A DNA stretch of 64,000 nt from Azolla caroliniana (GCA_043228905.1 JBHGNT010000010.1:12214001-12278000), one strand, 5' to 3'. Counted from the stretch's first letter, positions 18,750-31,724 are shown. Notes: a model not told the origin generated them from the letters alone. Made by a program: numbers and translations.

Positions 18750-21192
18750 ATGGAAGAATCATTCGACGGCATGTTCAAGCTCACCGGCTCCAACTACCCA
18801 ATGTGGAAGTCAAAGATGAGGGACATGCTCCTAGTCAAAGATCTATGGCTGCTGGTACAGTTCAGGGACAAGAAACCGGATAAGATCGATACCACGACAT
18901 GGGAGGTGATGCACATGAAGACAACGGGGTACATCCGGTGCTTCATTGACATGAGCCTATATAACAACTTCAATGAAGAAAGTAAAGCTCATGTGCTCTT
19001 GGAGAAAATCGGCACTATGCTGGAGAGTAAAAACGTCGTAAATCGGGTTTCAGTGTTTCGGAAGCTAGTGAGACTCCCGTATTAGGACAGATCCAGCACG
19101 GCAGAGCACATGAATGCATTTTAGGGGCTCATAAATCAAACAACTTTGCTTGAAGTACCTCTGGTCGACGAGGTACTTCCATTGCTCCTGCTCGGTTCCC
19201 TCCTGGATAGTTGGGAGACGCTAGTTGTCACTTTGGGCAACGCCGGGCCGGAAGGAAAGCAGTTGTCCCTAGCAAGGGTAAAATCAAGTTTGCTAGATGA
19301 AGAAGCTTGCTAGAAGGACCGGGAGTCCGGAACCGATCCGAAGGCCTTGGTCACGGAAGATGACCAAAACCAGGGAAGAGGCCGGTATTGGACTCCCCAA
19401 AACTAGGACAAATCGAGGACAAGGTCGAAGTCAAGGGGGAGGCCTACTTGTTTCTACTATGGGAAGTCGGGGCACTTCCAAAAGAACTGTCGGCATTTCC
19501 GGAAAGAGAAAGGGGTTGACACCACCGATCCGAAGAAGAGTTCGGACCGGAGAGGGTCCGGATCGGAAAGGAACGTTTGGGATCGCGACAAGTGAAGAAG
19601 ATCTTATGCTCATTGCCGAGGAGAATAACCTTGTCGACGACGAGACAACATGGGTTATTGATTCCGGCGCGTCGTTCCATTTGACACCAGACCAGAAATG
19701 CTTCTCATCCTACATAGCCGGAGATCACAGTTGTGTTCAGATGGGGAATGAAGGTACATGTTGAATTAGTGCATAGGAGATGTGTTGTTGACAACATCAA
19801 CCAAATGCAAATTACTGCTGAAAGAAGTTTGACATGTCCGGAGGTTCAGTTGAACCTGATATCAGCCGGTCGGCTAGATGATGAAGGCTACACGGGTAGC
19901 ATCCGGAACGGAGTCATGAAATTCAGCAAAGGAAGCCTAATCGTGGCCCGAGCTCGGATATCAATGCACTATACCTGATGCACGCCCAGATACGCCGGGA
20001 AGAAGTGAACATAGGATCTAACACAGCCGGTGAACTATGGCACAAGAGACTTTTCCATATGAGCCAGAAGGGGATAAGAAGACTTGCCGAAGATAACCTC
20101 ATTCCGGGGGTGAAAGACATGCATCTTGAGAAGTGCACCGACTGCTTGGCCGGCAAACAAAACAGAACCTCCTTCCGGTTAAGACCACCGATGAGACGGA
20201 ATACACCACTGGAGTTGGTGCATACCGATGTGTGTCAAGTCGACACAAAGTCACATGCCGGATCGCAGTACTTCGTGACATTCATAGACGACCACAACCG
20301 GAAGTTGTGTGTCTCACCGCTGAAGACAAAGGATCAGATGCTATCCGTCTTCAAGGAGCTCCATGCGAGAGTGGAAAGAGAAACCGGTCGGAAGCTGAAG
20401 GCAGTTCGAGCAGATAACGAAGGAGAAGACCGGGGGCAGTTCGAGGAGTAGTGTTGGTCGAAGGGAATCCAAGTCGAATTTACCATGCCAAAGATGCCGA
20501 AATTGAACAGGTTGGCTAAACGGATGAACCGAACCATAATGGAGAGAGTCTGAAGCATGCTAGCACATGCCAAGTTACCCAAAACGTTTTGGGCTAAGGC
20601 GCTGATGACAGTGACCTATGTGATAAACAGATCACCCTCAACACCCTTGGAAGGAGACTCACCGTAGAAAGTATGGACCGGTAAAGATGTATCTTACCGG
20701 CATCTGAAGGTGTTTGGTTGTCTCGCATATGTGCATGTTGCAAAGGACAAGAGAGCAAAGTTGGATCCGAAGTCCAGGCCATGCATATTCCTCGGATACG
20801 ATGATGATGAGTTCGGTTACCAGGTGTGGGATCTGGTCGACAAGAAGGTGTTCCGGAGTGGGACATAGTCTTCATAGAAGACAAGACCATTGCCGACTGG
20901 GAGTCGTAGAAGAAGGTGATGAACTCCGGATCATCCAATGAAAACCGGCTTGAGGGCACAAGGACTTACTCGGTTCAAAACCGGATGTTAGCCGGAAGCC
21001 AGATGAAACTCGAAGAACCGGCCGAATTCGGACAAGAAACCGAACTGACCGAAGAAGAAGAAGGAGACACCAGAACTAGACAAGACCCCAAATCAGATTC
21101 GGATGAAGAACAAACGGAGGAACCGGTAGTTGAAGACCAAAGGCGGAGATACCCTCTCAGGGAGAGATGAGCCCCCTAGAGATTTCCGGATG
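18750..21192 (+). pseudogene. Copia-E gag, protease and integrase remnant
   Basis: ATG 18750 opens gag (MEESFDGMFKLTGSNYPMW), broken by a stop at 19083. A zinc knuckle at about 19450-19490 reads CFYYGKSGHFQKNC, so its second Cys is Tyr. The protease WVIDSGASFHLT is intact in its own frame. The integrase frame 19978-20451 keeps HTDVC and FIDDH but has RADNEGED where a Gly-Gly-Glu-Tyr run is usual, and stops at 20449. Further stops and frame changes follow up to the copia-B insertion. The order and peptides follow copia-A closely. It is a pseudogene. Confidence 0.88.
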
Positions 21193-21197
21193 CATAG

Positions 21198-21586
21198 TGT
21201 AAAAATGAATAGTGTGCGGAAGCAATAGAAAACCAAACACAGAAACACAGATTTAATCAAGATCTTGACAGTACGCGGGAGAGACAAAGAAAGAGCAAAA
21301 CAACATAAATCTATTACAAAACAATAATAGTTCTCTATATTTACAATGTGCTTCAACAACACTATTTATACAAGTCCTAAGAGGACTGACAGAAGTACGG
21401 TGTACTTCAATGCTCACACGAGCGTTTGACACTAACTACGAGTCATTAACTACCTAGCAGTCTAGGTTGCTACTAGGCTTTCAGTTATTGTTGGATCCGG
21501 CTAACCGTCTCCCCAGCTCACCGGCTCACTGATCCGGCTCAGGCTTATTCAGCCGATCCGGATCCGATTGAGCTTACCGCTCAACA
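21198..21586 (-). repeat. 3' LTR of copia-B
   Basis: 389 bases, partner of 26467-26912. It lacks a roughly 60-base Gly-codon-like repeat block (ggctcaccagctcac-type repeats) present in the other LTR. Confidence 0.88.
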
Positions 21587-21598
21587 CTCCCCCTCAAG

Positions 21599-22094
21599 CT
21601 CAAGTTGAGGTCAGATCGTAGTGTCAGTCTCCATGGCAGCCGATCCTTCCACCCGGCTCCTTCTAGCATCACTCCGCCTCGCTCGCGCTCCTCGTCCGGT
21701 CCGGTCCCATTTGCCACGACCCTTCTGATTTTGCACACCTCGACCTCCTCGGTCGGCTTGTTTGCTCAATAGGCCCAATTCAGGTCCCTCGCTGTTGTGA
21801 CTTCGACGCTTGTCGATCCGTTGATTCCTTCATGTTGGCGTCGACTTCCGCTGCCTTCTCGTATGCTTGGCCATCAGTTGATCCGGTTCTTCCAAATCTG
21901 TATGTTGAACCGAATCGACTGTCTCCAACTCGTTCCAGCTCTTGTCTGAATCGGTCACTCCCAATTCGTCTTCCGGTTCCAGACCCTTCACCACATCGGA
22001 CCATGTCCGGGTCTTGGACTTCTTCTTCTTGTCTCTCCCTTTGTCGGTTCTTCCCTCACCAACACAATTGGTAGTTTCTTTTCCTTTGCTCATT
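21599..22094 (-). other. Extra segment between two polypurine tracts in copia-B
   Basis: CTTGAGGGGGAG occurs on the minus strand both at 22095-22106, just after the RNase H end, and at 21587-21598 next to the LTR. The roughly 500 bases between continue the RNase H frame for about 90 codons, Lys/Asp/Glu-rich (GRTDKGRDKKKKSKTRTW), to a stop near 21830. No known domain is recognised. Copia-H has the same two-tract layout (53249 and 53533). Confidence 0.65.
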
Positions 22095-22106
22095 CTCCCC
22101 CTCAAG

Positions 22107-25100
22107 TGTGGCACGTCGAGATGCTGAACACCAAGCATTTCAGTGAAGTGCTGCAACTTGTCCAATCCGAGCGGTTTGGTGAAGATGTCGGCAACCTACC
22201 GATCCGTATGAACATACCGAAGTTCAACTTCACCGCTAAGGACACGCTCATGCACAAAGTGGTAGTGCACTTCTATGTGCTTTGTGCGAGCATGGAATAC
22301 GGGTTTCTTGGCGAGCTGCATGTTGCTTATGTTGTCGCAGTAGATCAGGATTACGGTTGGCACCTCGATCCGCAGGTCTTGCAGCAGTCGCCGAAGCCAA
22401 ATGGCTTCACAAGTGGCAACGGTAGCGCCCCGGTATTCAGCCTCAGTGCTCGAAAGGGCCACTGTTGGCTGCTTTTTGTTGTTCCACGCAACAATCGCGC
22501 TACCACGGGAAAACATATAGCCAGAGGTGGATCGGCGATCCGATGTATCGCCAACCCAGTTGGCATCGGTGTAGCTGACTAGCTCTTCGGTTATACCATG
22601 CCGGTATAACAGTCCCCGGTCCTTCGTGCCGCTCACATATCGCAAAATTCGATGCGCGCACAGAAGGTGCTCCATGGTCGGCTTCTGCATATATTGGTTG
22701 ATCACGCCGACCGGATAGCTGATGTCCGGTCGGGTGATTGTCAAATATATAAGGCTTTTGACGATTTGTCGAAACCGCTTCTCATCGCAAGCCAGCCCGG
22801 AGTCGGGACGGAGCTTCTGGTTCCGGTTCAGGGGTGTGGAGATCGGTCAGCATTCCGTCATGCCGAACTTGTACAACATACTCAACACATAGTGTCTTTG
22901 TGAGAGCAATATGCCGTCGGGGGTTCGGATCACCTCGATCCCAAGGAAATAGTGAAGGTCCCCCAGGTCCTTCATCTCAAATGCGTCCGACAGCTCAGAC
23001 TTGACTCGGTTGATTTCATCGAGTCCAGGTCCGGTGATGACTAGATCATCAACATACAGCAAGATGCAAGCCGGACCGTTCGGACTTTGCGGAATGAACA
23101 ATGAAGAGTCGGACTTGGAGGCAGCAAACCCCATCTTACGCAACCGATGCGTGATCTTTGCATTCCAAGCTCGGGGGGGGCTTGCGTCAGGCCATAAAGT
23201 GACTTCTTCAGCCGGCATACTGCCGACTTGTTCATCTCCGTCTGGAAACCGGGGGGTTGGTTCATAAAGACCTCTTCTTCAAGATTGCCTTGAAGAAATG
23301 CATACTTCACGTCCATCTGGTGAAGATGCCACCCCCTTTCCGCATCAACCGCTAGCACCACACGAACCATCGTCATCTTCGCTACTGGAGCGAAGGTCTT
23401 GTCGTAATCCATTTCGTGGGTCTGCGCGTATCCCTTCGCCACTAACCGGGCCTTGTACCAGTTAATCGAACCGTTGGCATTGTACTTTACCTTGTACACC
23501 CACTTACATCCGATCAGTTTACAGTGTCGGGGAGGGTCAACTAGGTCCCATGTGTCGTTGGCATCAGGTGCCCGTATTTCTTCCTCCATAGTGGCACACC
23601 AATTCGCGTCCTTTGCCGCTTCTGCGTAGCTCTCCGGCACACGCACTTCCGCCACTTTGGTCATGTATGCATAATGATGCGCCATGTACTCATTATACCC
23701 GTACCGCTTCACGGGGTTCTTCTGGCGGGAAGACCGGCGTAACTTATTGTTGCCCGGTTTGGGGCCCTTCTTGGCCGGTTCGGGCTTTGTTCCCGAAGAT
23801 CCGCCTTCATCCTTCCTGGAGTCGTATTCGCTCCGATCTAACTCAACGTTTCCGGTTTTGTATTCCGGCATCTTCTTCCTCCCCTTCTCTTTGCTCGTGA
23901 ACCATCTCCTCAGTTCCTTGCACGGGGAGACCACGACAGAGTCTCCACTACTTGCCGGTTCCTCATCCCGACTCAGCCGCTCATTCGGTCCACTTATCCA
24001 GAATGAGATCAGACTCTCTTCTAGAATGTCGAAGTCTTCATCTTCTACCTAGACCTGTTCAGGCTCACTAGCCTCATCCTCTGGTATCTGGTCGGGGTTG
24101 GAAGTCGAAGCCGGTAAGGCATACCATGATGCCGTCTCATCAAACTCAACATCCCGACTAACTCAGACCTGCTTCGATCGGGGGTTATAACACTTATACC
24201 CCTTTTGCTCATGCGAGTAACCGACCAGGATGCATTTCTCCGACTTTGCATCCAACTTCCTTCGCTTCTCATCCGGCACATGCACATATGCAATGGTACC
24301 GAATATCTAAAGGTGTCTCAGATTCGGCTTGCGCCCGAAATACAACTCATGCGCAGACACCTTGTCACCGATCCGGTTTTGGATATAGACGGCCGTCCGG
24401 ACCGCCTCAACCTAGTAGAAATGGGGCATGCTCTTCTCCTCCAGCATTGCCCTTGTCGCGTCGACAATCGACCGTTCTTCCTTTTGGCCACACCGTTTTG
24501 CTCCGGTGTGTATCTACAACTGAACTCTCTCTAAATTCCTTTTTGCTGCAAATAACTGTTGAATTGGCCGGAAAAATATTCTTTTCCACCATCCCATCAC
24601 AGGCACTTGATCTTCCTCTCCATCACAGGCTTTGCAGGTTCCGGAAACACTCGAAGACTTCGCTTTTTCACTCAATGAGGTAGATCCATGTGTGCCGACA
24701 ATAGTCGTCAATGAAGGAGACAAAGTATCGACTCCCGCCAAGACTAACGTTCTATGTCGGTCCCCATACATCCGAATGAATAAGGTCGAGCTTGTTACGG
24801 CTACGGTTTCGTTCGGTGGGGAATGGAAACCGGTGTTGCTTCCCGAGTTGGCAGGCTTCACAAATTTCGGCCTTCCGGCCACTGAACTTCGGCAAACCGA
24901 AAAAAACTTGTTTCGTTTGCAGGTCTTGAAGACTCCGGTAATTGGCGTGGCCGATCCGCTTGTGCCTGAGATCAATATCAGATTCAATCTTCTGTCCTTT
25001 GGCGAACAAAGCGGTGCCGATGTCATTGGTGTCGAGGATAAACATCCTCCCGTCTCTGCACCCTTGCGCAATGATTTGGCCCTCTTCCTCGATGAAGCAC

Positions 25101-26376
25101 CCGAGGTGCATAAACCATACCTGCATTCCCTAGTCAACAATCTGTCCAACCGACACCAGGTTCTTCGTGATGGTCGGAACGTGTAATACGTTTATCAGCT
25201 TCCCCCTCTGTCCGACGTGGCTGAAAGGGACTTCTCCGACATGCACGATTGGGTGTGGAGTGTCGTCTCCGGTTTCGACAACTCCTGGTTGTTCCGGTTT
25301 CTCCAAGAAAGAGAACCACTCTTCGTCATGTGATTCGACGCACCGGAATCAATGTACCACACTTCCTCCGATTTGGAAGTGGTCTTCTTCATCGAGTTAG
25401 CCTCGTGTTTCATCACCAAGGCTAGCCCTTTACCGGCTTTTCCGGTTTTGGATCCTCTTGATCCTTCTGCATAGTGCAAGTATTGTCGGTTCTCTCTGTT
25501 GGCCTTGCCGAATCCGGATCTGTCCGAATCGGCACGCTTCTTCCAGCACTCGCTTTCTCTGTGGCCCTTTTTACCACAATACCAGCATTCTGTGTCGGCC
25601 TTTGCTTGCTGACCTCCGGCGCCGCCTTGACTCCCCCTGCTTGTGGAGGGTCCGGAACTGCTATCGGCACGTTCTTTGTGCCTTCAGTCCTAGTCTTGTC
25701 GGTCGCTACCATTGCGAGCCGACCCGCCTCATCCACCACGCCCACGGGGCCGATCCACCTCCGTGTACATCATCCGGTTGTCGGTGGGTCCACTTGTTGA
25801 CGCACCGGTGTGGTTCTCCTCTACAAGGAGCATCGACTGTAAGTCAAAAAATGACGACGTATTCTCCCTTGTACATACTGTCGTTCGGAACGCTCTGAAC
25901 TTAGACGCTAGTCCCCCAAGACAGATCTACACCATCTCATCTTCCTCCACAATGACATTGATAGAGGCAAGTGAGTCATAGATCTCTTTGATTCGGGCCG
26001 TGTAATTGGCTACCGACATGTCCTTCTGCCGGACATTGCTCAACTCTTGTCGGAGTTGTAGCTTCCGGGTCGTAGTGCTTGCCGCAAAAACCTTCTTCAG
26101 GTTTCCCCAAGCTTCTTTTGGCGACTTGGCATCTCGTACATGGCTCAACACTTGGTCTCCGACACTAGACGCAAAGCAATATATCACTCTGCTTGCCACT
26201 TGTTCTCACACTAGGAAGTCCTTGTGTGCCGCATCAGGTGTTGTGTCGTTAGCTCCATCGACATAGCTCCAGTAACCATGCCCAAGCAAGTACTGGTGCA
26301 TCTTGTAAGACCAAGATGCATAGTTGGATCTGTCGAGCTTCTCCACCAGGAGCGAGCGAGCCACTCCTCTGTCCAT
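22107..26376 (-). pseudogene. Copia-B gag-pol polyprotein, frameshifted
   Basis: ATG 26376 (MDRGVARSLLVEKLDRSN) starts gag, which has a stop near 26205. A zinc knuckle CWYCGKKGHRESEC (about 25550-25595) and protease WYIDSGASNHMT (about 25330-25370) are intact. Pre-integrase CEACQLGKQH and LIHSDVWG follow at 24760-24900; the integrase centre is decayed. A 298-codon frame (23041-23934) gives the linker and first half of RT ([41 protein letters not shown]). A G-run at 23172-23179 shifts the frame. RT continues at 22847-23218 with YVDD intact, and RNase H at 22196-22744 (SSTEAEYRGA). Several stops make it inactive as one protein. Confidence 0.88.
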
Positions 26377-26454
26377 TTTTGTTTTTCCTGTTCTTTACGA
26401 AGGTTAGGTTTTCTTCTTGAGGTAAGGTCGGGTGCAGAGGTTCTCAACCCTCGC

Positions 26455-26466
26455 GCTCTGATACCA
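26455..26466 (-). other. Primer binding site of copia-B
   Basis: TGGTATCAGAGC on the minus strand, immediately next to the LTR; tRNA-Met type. Confidence 0.9.
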
Positions 26467-26912
26467 TGTAAAAACGAATAGCGTGCGGAAGCAATAGAAA
26501 ACCAAACAAAGAAACACAGGTTTAATGGAGAGCTTGACATTACGTGGGAGAGATAGAGAAAGAGCAGAACAACATAAATCTATTACAAAACAATAATAGT
26601 TCTCTATATTTACAACGTGCTTCAACAACACTATTTATACAAGTCCTAAGAGGACTGACAAAAGTACGGTGTACTTCAATGCTCACACGAGCGTCTGACA
26701 CTAACTACGATTCATTAACTACCTAGCAGTCTAGGCTGCTACTAGGCTTCCGGTTACTGCTAGATCCGGCTAACCGGCTCACCAGCTCACTGGCTCACTT
26801 GCTGAACAATTCGCTTGCTCACCGGCTCACCGGTCTGGTTGATCCTTCCGGATGCCAATCCGGCTCAGGCTTATTCAGCCGATCCGGATCCGGTTGAGCT
26901 TGCCGCTCAACA
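26467..26912 (-). repeat. 5' LTR of copia-B
   Basis: 446 bases, from tgtaaaaacg to cgctcaaca on the plus strand. It carries short direct repeats of ctcaccggctcac near its outer end. Confidence 0.88.
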
Positions 26913-28874
26913 TAGAGCACATATTGTTGACCGATGAGGGGGAGTCGAAAAGCTTCAAAGAAGCAAAGAAAGACACCCACAACCGCAAGTGGTTAAGTTC
27001 CATGCAAGACGAGATGGATTCCCTACATGAGAACCACACATATGAATTTACGGAGTTGCCGAAAAGAAAGAGGGCACTTCGAAATAAGTGGGTGTACAAG
27101 CTGAAACCAGGAGACGTCGGAACTCCACCGAGGTACAAGGCCCGGATCGTAGTGAAGGGTTTCCAACAGAAGAAAGGTGTGGATTTTGTTGTTGGGGTGG
27201 GGGGTGAAGCCTTTCTCCCAAGGGGGTTACAATAGAGAGAGAGAGAGAAGGAGAGAGTGAAAATAAGAATGACACCAAAATAAGAGGGAAAAAGTTATTT
27301 ATTACATACCCAATAGGGGGTTTATATAATACATCCGATGTAACGGTTACATGACCGTTATAAATAAGACCGTTACACATTCTTGTACACATGCACATAA
27401 TTGTGCATGTGTCCATACACATACTCATCCTCACACACTCATTTACTTTACACATACACATCAACCACATCATTACACCTACCCTTATGCCTCCCTGTAT
27501 ATTCTTACGGGTAACAAATTTCGGTGAGATCTTTGCCCCGGTTGTAAAGATGACATCCATCCGGATGGTATTGAGCATAGTGGCAAGCATGGACCTCGAG
27601 GTAGAGCAACTGGATGTCAAGACGGCATTCCTACATGGCGACCTCGAAGAAGAGATCTACATGCATCAACCGGAAGGATTTGAGACGAAAGGGAAGGAGC
27701 ACCTGGTATGCCGACTGAAGAAGAGCTTATACGGATTGACGCAAGCTCCCCAGCAATGGTACCGGAAGTTCGACTCCTTCATGACCGACCAAGGGTACCA
27801 CAAGACGCAAGCTGACCACTGCGTGTTTGTGAAGAAATTTGTAGGAGGCGACTTCCTGATTCTCCTGCTATATGTGGATGATATGTTGATCGTTGGACGA
27901 GACCAAGTCAAGATCCAAATGCTGAAGAAGGCTCTAAACCGGACCTTCTCAATGAAAGATTTGGGTCCGGCAAGACAGATTTTAGGGATGCACATCATCC
28001 AGGACTGGTCGAAGAAGCTGGTGTGGTTATCACAAGAGAAGTACGTGACAAAGGTGCTTCAAAGGTTCAACATGTTGGAGGCGAAACTGGTCGGATCGAC
28101 ACTTCCAGCAAATTGCAAGTTGTCCGAAAAGCAAAGCCTGAAGATAAAGACAAAGAAGTCAGATATGACGAAGATACCATATGCCTCTGTCATTGGAAGC
28201 CTAATGTATGCAATGGTGTGCACCTGGCCGGTATATTGCATATGTTGTCGAAGTAGTCAGTCGGTTCATGAACAATCCCGAAAAAGAGCACTTGAACGTG
28301 GTCAAGTGGATACTTCGGTACTTGAAATGCACCTCGAGTATGTGCCTCTAGTTCGGCTCAGGTAAACCCCAACTTGGTGGATTCACGGATTTGGATATGT
28401 CGGTTGATGCGGATACCAACCGGTCTACATCAACAACGGGGGAGTCGGTCTACATTTGGATATGTCATGACTTATGCAGGGGGAGCCGTATCATGGCAGT
28501 CGAGGCTGCAGAAGTCCGTTGCACTATCAACAACGGAAGCGGAGCATATGGCAGTTGTGGAAGCCGGCAAGGAAGTAATATGGATGAAGGACTTCATCGG
28601 AGACCTAGGGATCCGATAGGAGGAATATTGGCTCTACTGCGATAGTCAAAGTGCCATCCACCTTACTAAGAATGCGGCCTACCATTCCCGGACCAAGCAC
28701 ATCCAGAGGAGATATCATTGGCTTTGGGAGAAGGTAGAAGATCAAGACTTCGTGCTGACGAAGATCCACATGAAGGAGAACAGATCGGATATGCCGATCA
28801 AGGTGCTTTCAACCGACAAGCTAGACGCGTGCCGAAGACAGATCAAATTAAAGAGAAATCCCATGCCGGAGTGA
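26913..28874 (+). pseudogene. Copia-E reverse transcriptase and RNase H remnant
   Basis: Resumes the copia-E frame at HILLTDEGE, runs through the RT start to GVDF at the solo LTR (27187), then from GEIFAPVVKMTS (27517) to about 28215 with LYVDD and DVKTAFLHGDLEEEIYM intact. A frameshift near 28215 and a duplication near 28425 (caacaacgggggagtcgg) break the rest, but RNase H is readable in pieces (ALSTTEAEH, YCDSQSAIHL, HIQRRYHW). The stop is at 28872-28874, followed by the PPT. Peptide identity to copia-A is high. Confidence 0.88.
27187..27516. mobile_element. Solo LTR inside copia-E RT
   Basis: 330 bases with TGTTGTTGGGG and GGGTAACA ends, flanked by gattt (27182-27186) and aattt (27517-27521), a TSD with one mismatch. 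The RT frame rejoins when it is removed. It contains a TATA-like ggtttatataat (about 27318-27330) and CACA-rich sequence. Its family has no other member here. Orientation + is weakly supported by the TATA motif. Confidence 0.75.
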
Positions 28875-29055
28875 AGGGGGAGTTTTGTTGGGAATTCGGT
28901 CCCTCCGGATGGGATCCGGATGAGAACTGGACGAGCCGGATGAAGGAACCAGATTCAGAAGGGTTTCGGATGAGACCCGGAAACCGGATCGAGTGAATCC
29001 GAATGGATCCGGTGCAAACCGGATCCAAGAACATATGTGTAAATATGTTTCATGG

Positions 29056-31724
29056 TGTTATCGTACGAGATGTATGGGTGATTGATAAGTGTGATAAGTG
29101 AGGGTGAAAGATGTAATGTGTTGATATGTATGTGTTATGTTATACGATTATGAGTGTGAATGTAAGTGTGAGTGTGGTGGATACAAAGAGGTGTGGGTGA
29201 GTGACTAGGTGTGAATGCCCAAGGGGACTTGCACCCCTATGTATCTACCCTTTTGTAACTATTTAACCCCTTATGGGGAATGAATGAACAGACAATGATC
29301 ATTTCTCTCCATCGTGCACCTGAACAAGCCTTCGTGCACCTGAACAAGCTGGCTTTAGACGAGCCTTCTCCACTATTGATCATATCTTCACACTTAGATG
29401 CCTAATTGACCAAACTAAGGCTCGCAAGAAGAAATTATATTGCTGTTTTGTGGACTTCCGCAAAGCCTTTGACACAGTCCCTAGAGAGCGGTTGTTTGAT
29501 AGACTTAAAAGCTTGAGGATACCAGATGATATGGTATGGGCCATCTACGCACTATATGAACAAGTGTCTGGGTGTGTCCGATGCCCAGGTGGCCTATCCA
29601 ATCGTTTCACTAGCACTATTGGTGTAAAACAAGGTTGCCCCCTATCACCGACGCTTTTTGGGATCTACATTGATGAGATCACAGATTTTATTGCTCGTGA
29701 GGGAGGCACTGGAGTGGTCCTTGGGGATATGCAGGTTCGTATCTTGCTCTATGCGGATGACATAGTTTTGCTCTCTGAATCCGAACATGACCTACAAAGG
29801 CACCTTAATGCCTTAGATGACTTTTGTGTACAACGAGGTTTGGTAGTGAATCTAGGGAAAACGAAAGTCCTTATCTTCCACACATCGGTCCAAGTTAGAG
29901 CTAAGTGTCACCTAACTATCTCCCATAGCCCAGTCGAGGTGGTTGGATCGTACGTCTATCTCGGAGTCACTTTTAGTGCCCGCTCAGGTAAATTTTCGAT
30001 GACACAGGCAGCGAAGGATAGACTCACGAGAGGACATGCATCCCTCTCACTCCTAGAGAGACAATGCCACCAAGCACACTTTCAAGAGCCACGGACTAAA
30101 GGGTGGCTCTTTGACTCATTAGTGACCCCCTCCCTCATGTATGCATCAGCGGTTTGGGCTCCAGGATTACCATCCTTCATGTGGACGCAATTAGAGAGAC
30201 CATTGGTGATGATGTTATCACGCCAACTCCGAAGCAAATCGACTATACCACATGACATTATTAGGGCCGAGTTCACGTTACCACCAATGCTAGTAGAGGC
30301 ACTTTTTCAACTTGTAGTCTTCATTGATAGGATACATAGCCAACCACATGATAGAATATCTCATCAAGCCTTTAAGGCCTCTCGATCATTGTATGAGTCC
30401 GGCTATACTAGCTCATGGTATGGCATGATGGTGAGTTGGCTTCTTGCAAATGGTCTAGACATTAATAACCTACCTCCCCTTAGGTACAACCACATGAGTG
30501 ATAACACCTTAATCTCTCATGAGAACCGCAATAAAGTAATACGCCAAGAAATATAGCAAATTTACACTCGGTGTAAATGGATCACCCCACTAGAGCCACT
30601 CCCATCTAAAATGTCGTACTATAAGAAACACTTCATGCACTTCTCTAAGTTAGGTTTTATCACACGGCCAAAATATCTAGATGTATTCTTACCACATGCA
30701 CTAAGGGTTGCCATTGGACAACTTCGAATATCATCTCACCAACTTGAGATTGAAAATGGCCGTACTAGTGGAGTCCCTAGGGAGGAAAGGATATGTAGGT
30801 TATGCCACATAGAGATAGAGGATGAGTACCACTTTACATGCAAGTGTCCAACCTATGCCGAGATAAGGGCAAAATACCAAGACATACTTGGTCCGTCTCC
30901 CACCCTCCCCAAACTATTAGATACTCTAGATATAAAGAAATTAGGCAAATACATTCTAGAGCTAAAACAACACAGAGAGAATAAATTACAAAATGTTGAC
31001 AATAATGTTGCTAATGATCTCGAACATGTAACAAATGCAGTTTTTCAGGAACCTGAGGAGACAACGAATGCCGACACACTTGCACCACTCGGCCTTTCCA
31101 TTGATGAGGCAGAAAACCAGAGAAGAACCAGACGTCCTCGGGTGCTGGGTTTCAAAGCAACTCGACGTGATGTGGAAGCAATATTGAAAATAAGGGAACA
31201 TGAGCTACACCGCCTAGAAGCCATGGTGAGGGCACTCTCTACATTGGAACCCACATCAAGACCCTTTGACCCCCCACTTCTTTTCGAGAGGCTTGGGTGG
31301 AAATAAAATTAGGCTTAGTGTATAGTCACTTTCGAGTATACTACATATTGTACACTACTAGAACTCTTTTAGTTTAAGTTCTATTTTTTTACTTAATTTT
31401 ATTTTAGTTATGATGACTGGATAAATACTCTATTGTTGTAAACCAATTGTCTCATGGGCCAAATTTGGCCTTAGAAGACGTTAATACATCTTTCTTTCTT
31501 TTTCTCTTAATCTCTCTCTCTCTCTCATCATCTCTCTCTCTTTCCTCTCCCTAATGTTGAACCCCCTAGGGAGGGGGGTGGAGCCATTCTAGGCACCAAC
31601 CCCCACCCCACAACGCTTCTCAATGCACATCCCGCACCGATCACCATCTCCATTACTATCATCACACTCACCATGTCTATCTTTATCATAATTATCACTA
31701 ACCCTAACCCTAAAACCGACAACA
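29056..31724 (+). mobile_element. LTR inserted in copia-E LTR and itself carrying a LINE
   Basis: Starts TGTTATCGTACG and ends CCGACAACA, flanked by the perfect 5-base TSD catgg (29051-29055 and 31725-31729). The left part (29056-about 29325) reads like an LTR promoter (tttgtaactatttaacccc, then gaatgaatgaac). The right part (about 31500-31724) is pyrimidine-rich. Between them is LINE sequence. The simplest reading is a solo LTR hit by a LINE. The LINE's own target duplication is not resolved. Confidence 0.7.
29339..31306 (+). pseudogene. Non-LTR retrotransposon (LINE) reverse transcriptase, 5'-truncated
   Basis: The frame starts abruptly at PEQAGFRRAFSTIDHIF, a standard internal LINE RT segment, so the endonuclease and RT start are missing. 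RT motifs follow: DFRKAFDTVPRERLF, GVKQGCPLSPTLF and the catalytic YADD (about 29750-29765). One TAG at 30554-30556 interrupts the frame. Beyond it are the zf-RVT-type C-terminal finger CRLCHIEIEDEYHFTCKC (about 30800-30860) and an unusual charged tail of about 120 residues to 31303. Apart from truncation and the stop it is well preserved. The LINE endonuclease at 63251-64000 is a different copy. Confidence 0.88.

Larger units (their letters stand above)
21198..26912 (-). mobile_element. Copia-B: complete but decayed copia element inside copia-E
   Basis: LTRs at 21198-21586 (3') and 26467-26912 (5') with TGTAAAAA and CTCAACA ends, a PBS at 26455-26466, and a PPT at 21587-21598. The host sequence catag lies at 21193-21197 and again at 26911-26915, where it overlaps the LTR's terminal CA; the copia-E frame rejoins there. 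It carries gag, protease, integrase, RT and RNase H in copia order, with frameshifts. It belongs to the same family as copia-D. Confidence 0.88.

Noticed and set aside
27048-27620. 190-codon minus-strand ORF across the solo LTR at 27187-27516
   Set aside because: It spans insertion boundaries and host RT in antisense; no domain is visible.
31700-31720. Second telomere-like patch (accctaaccctaaaacc)
   Set aside because: Units are imperfect and lie in the LTR terminus with a proper TSD; not a (CCCTAAA)n array.
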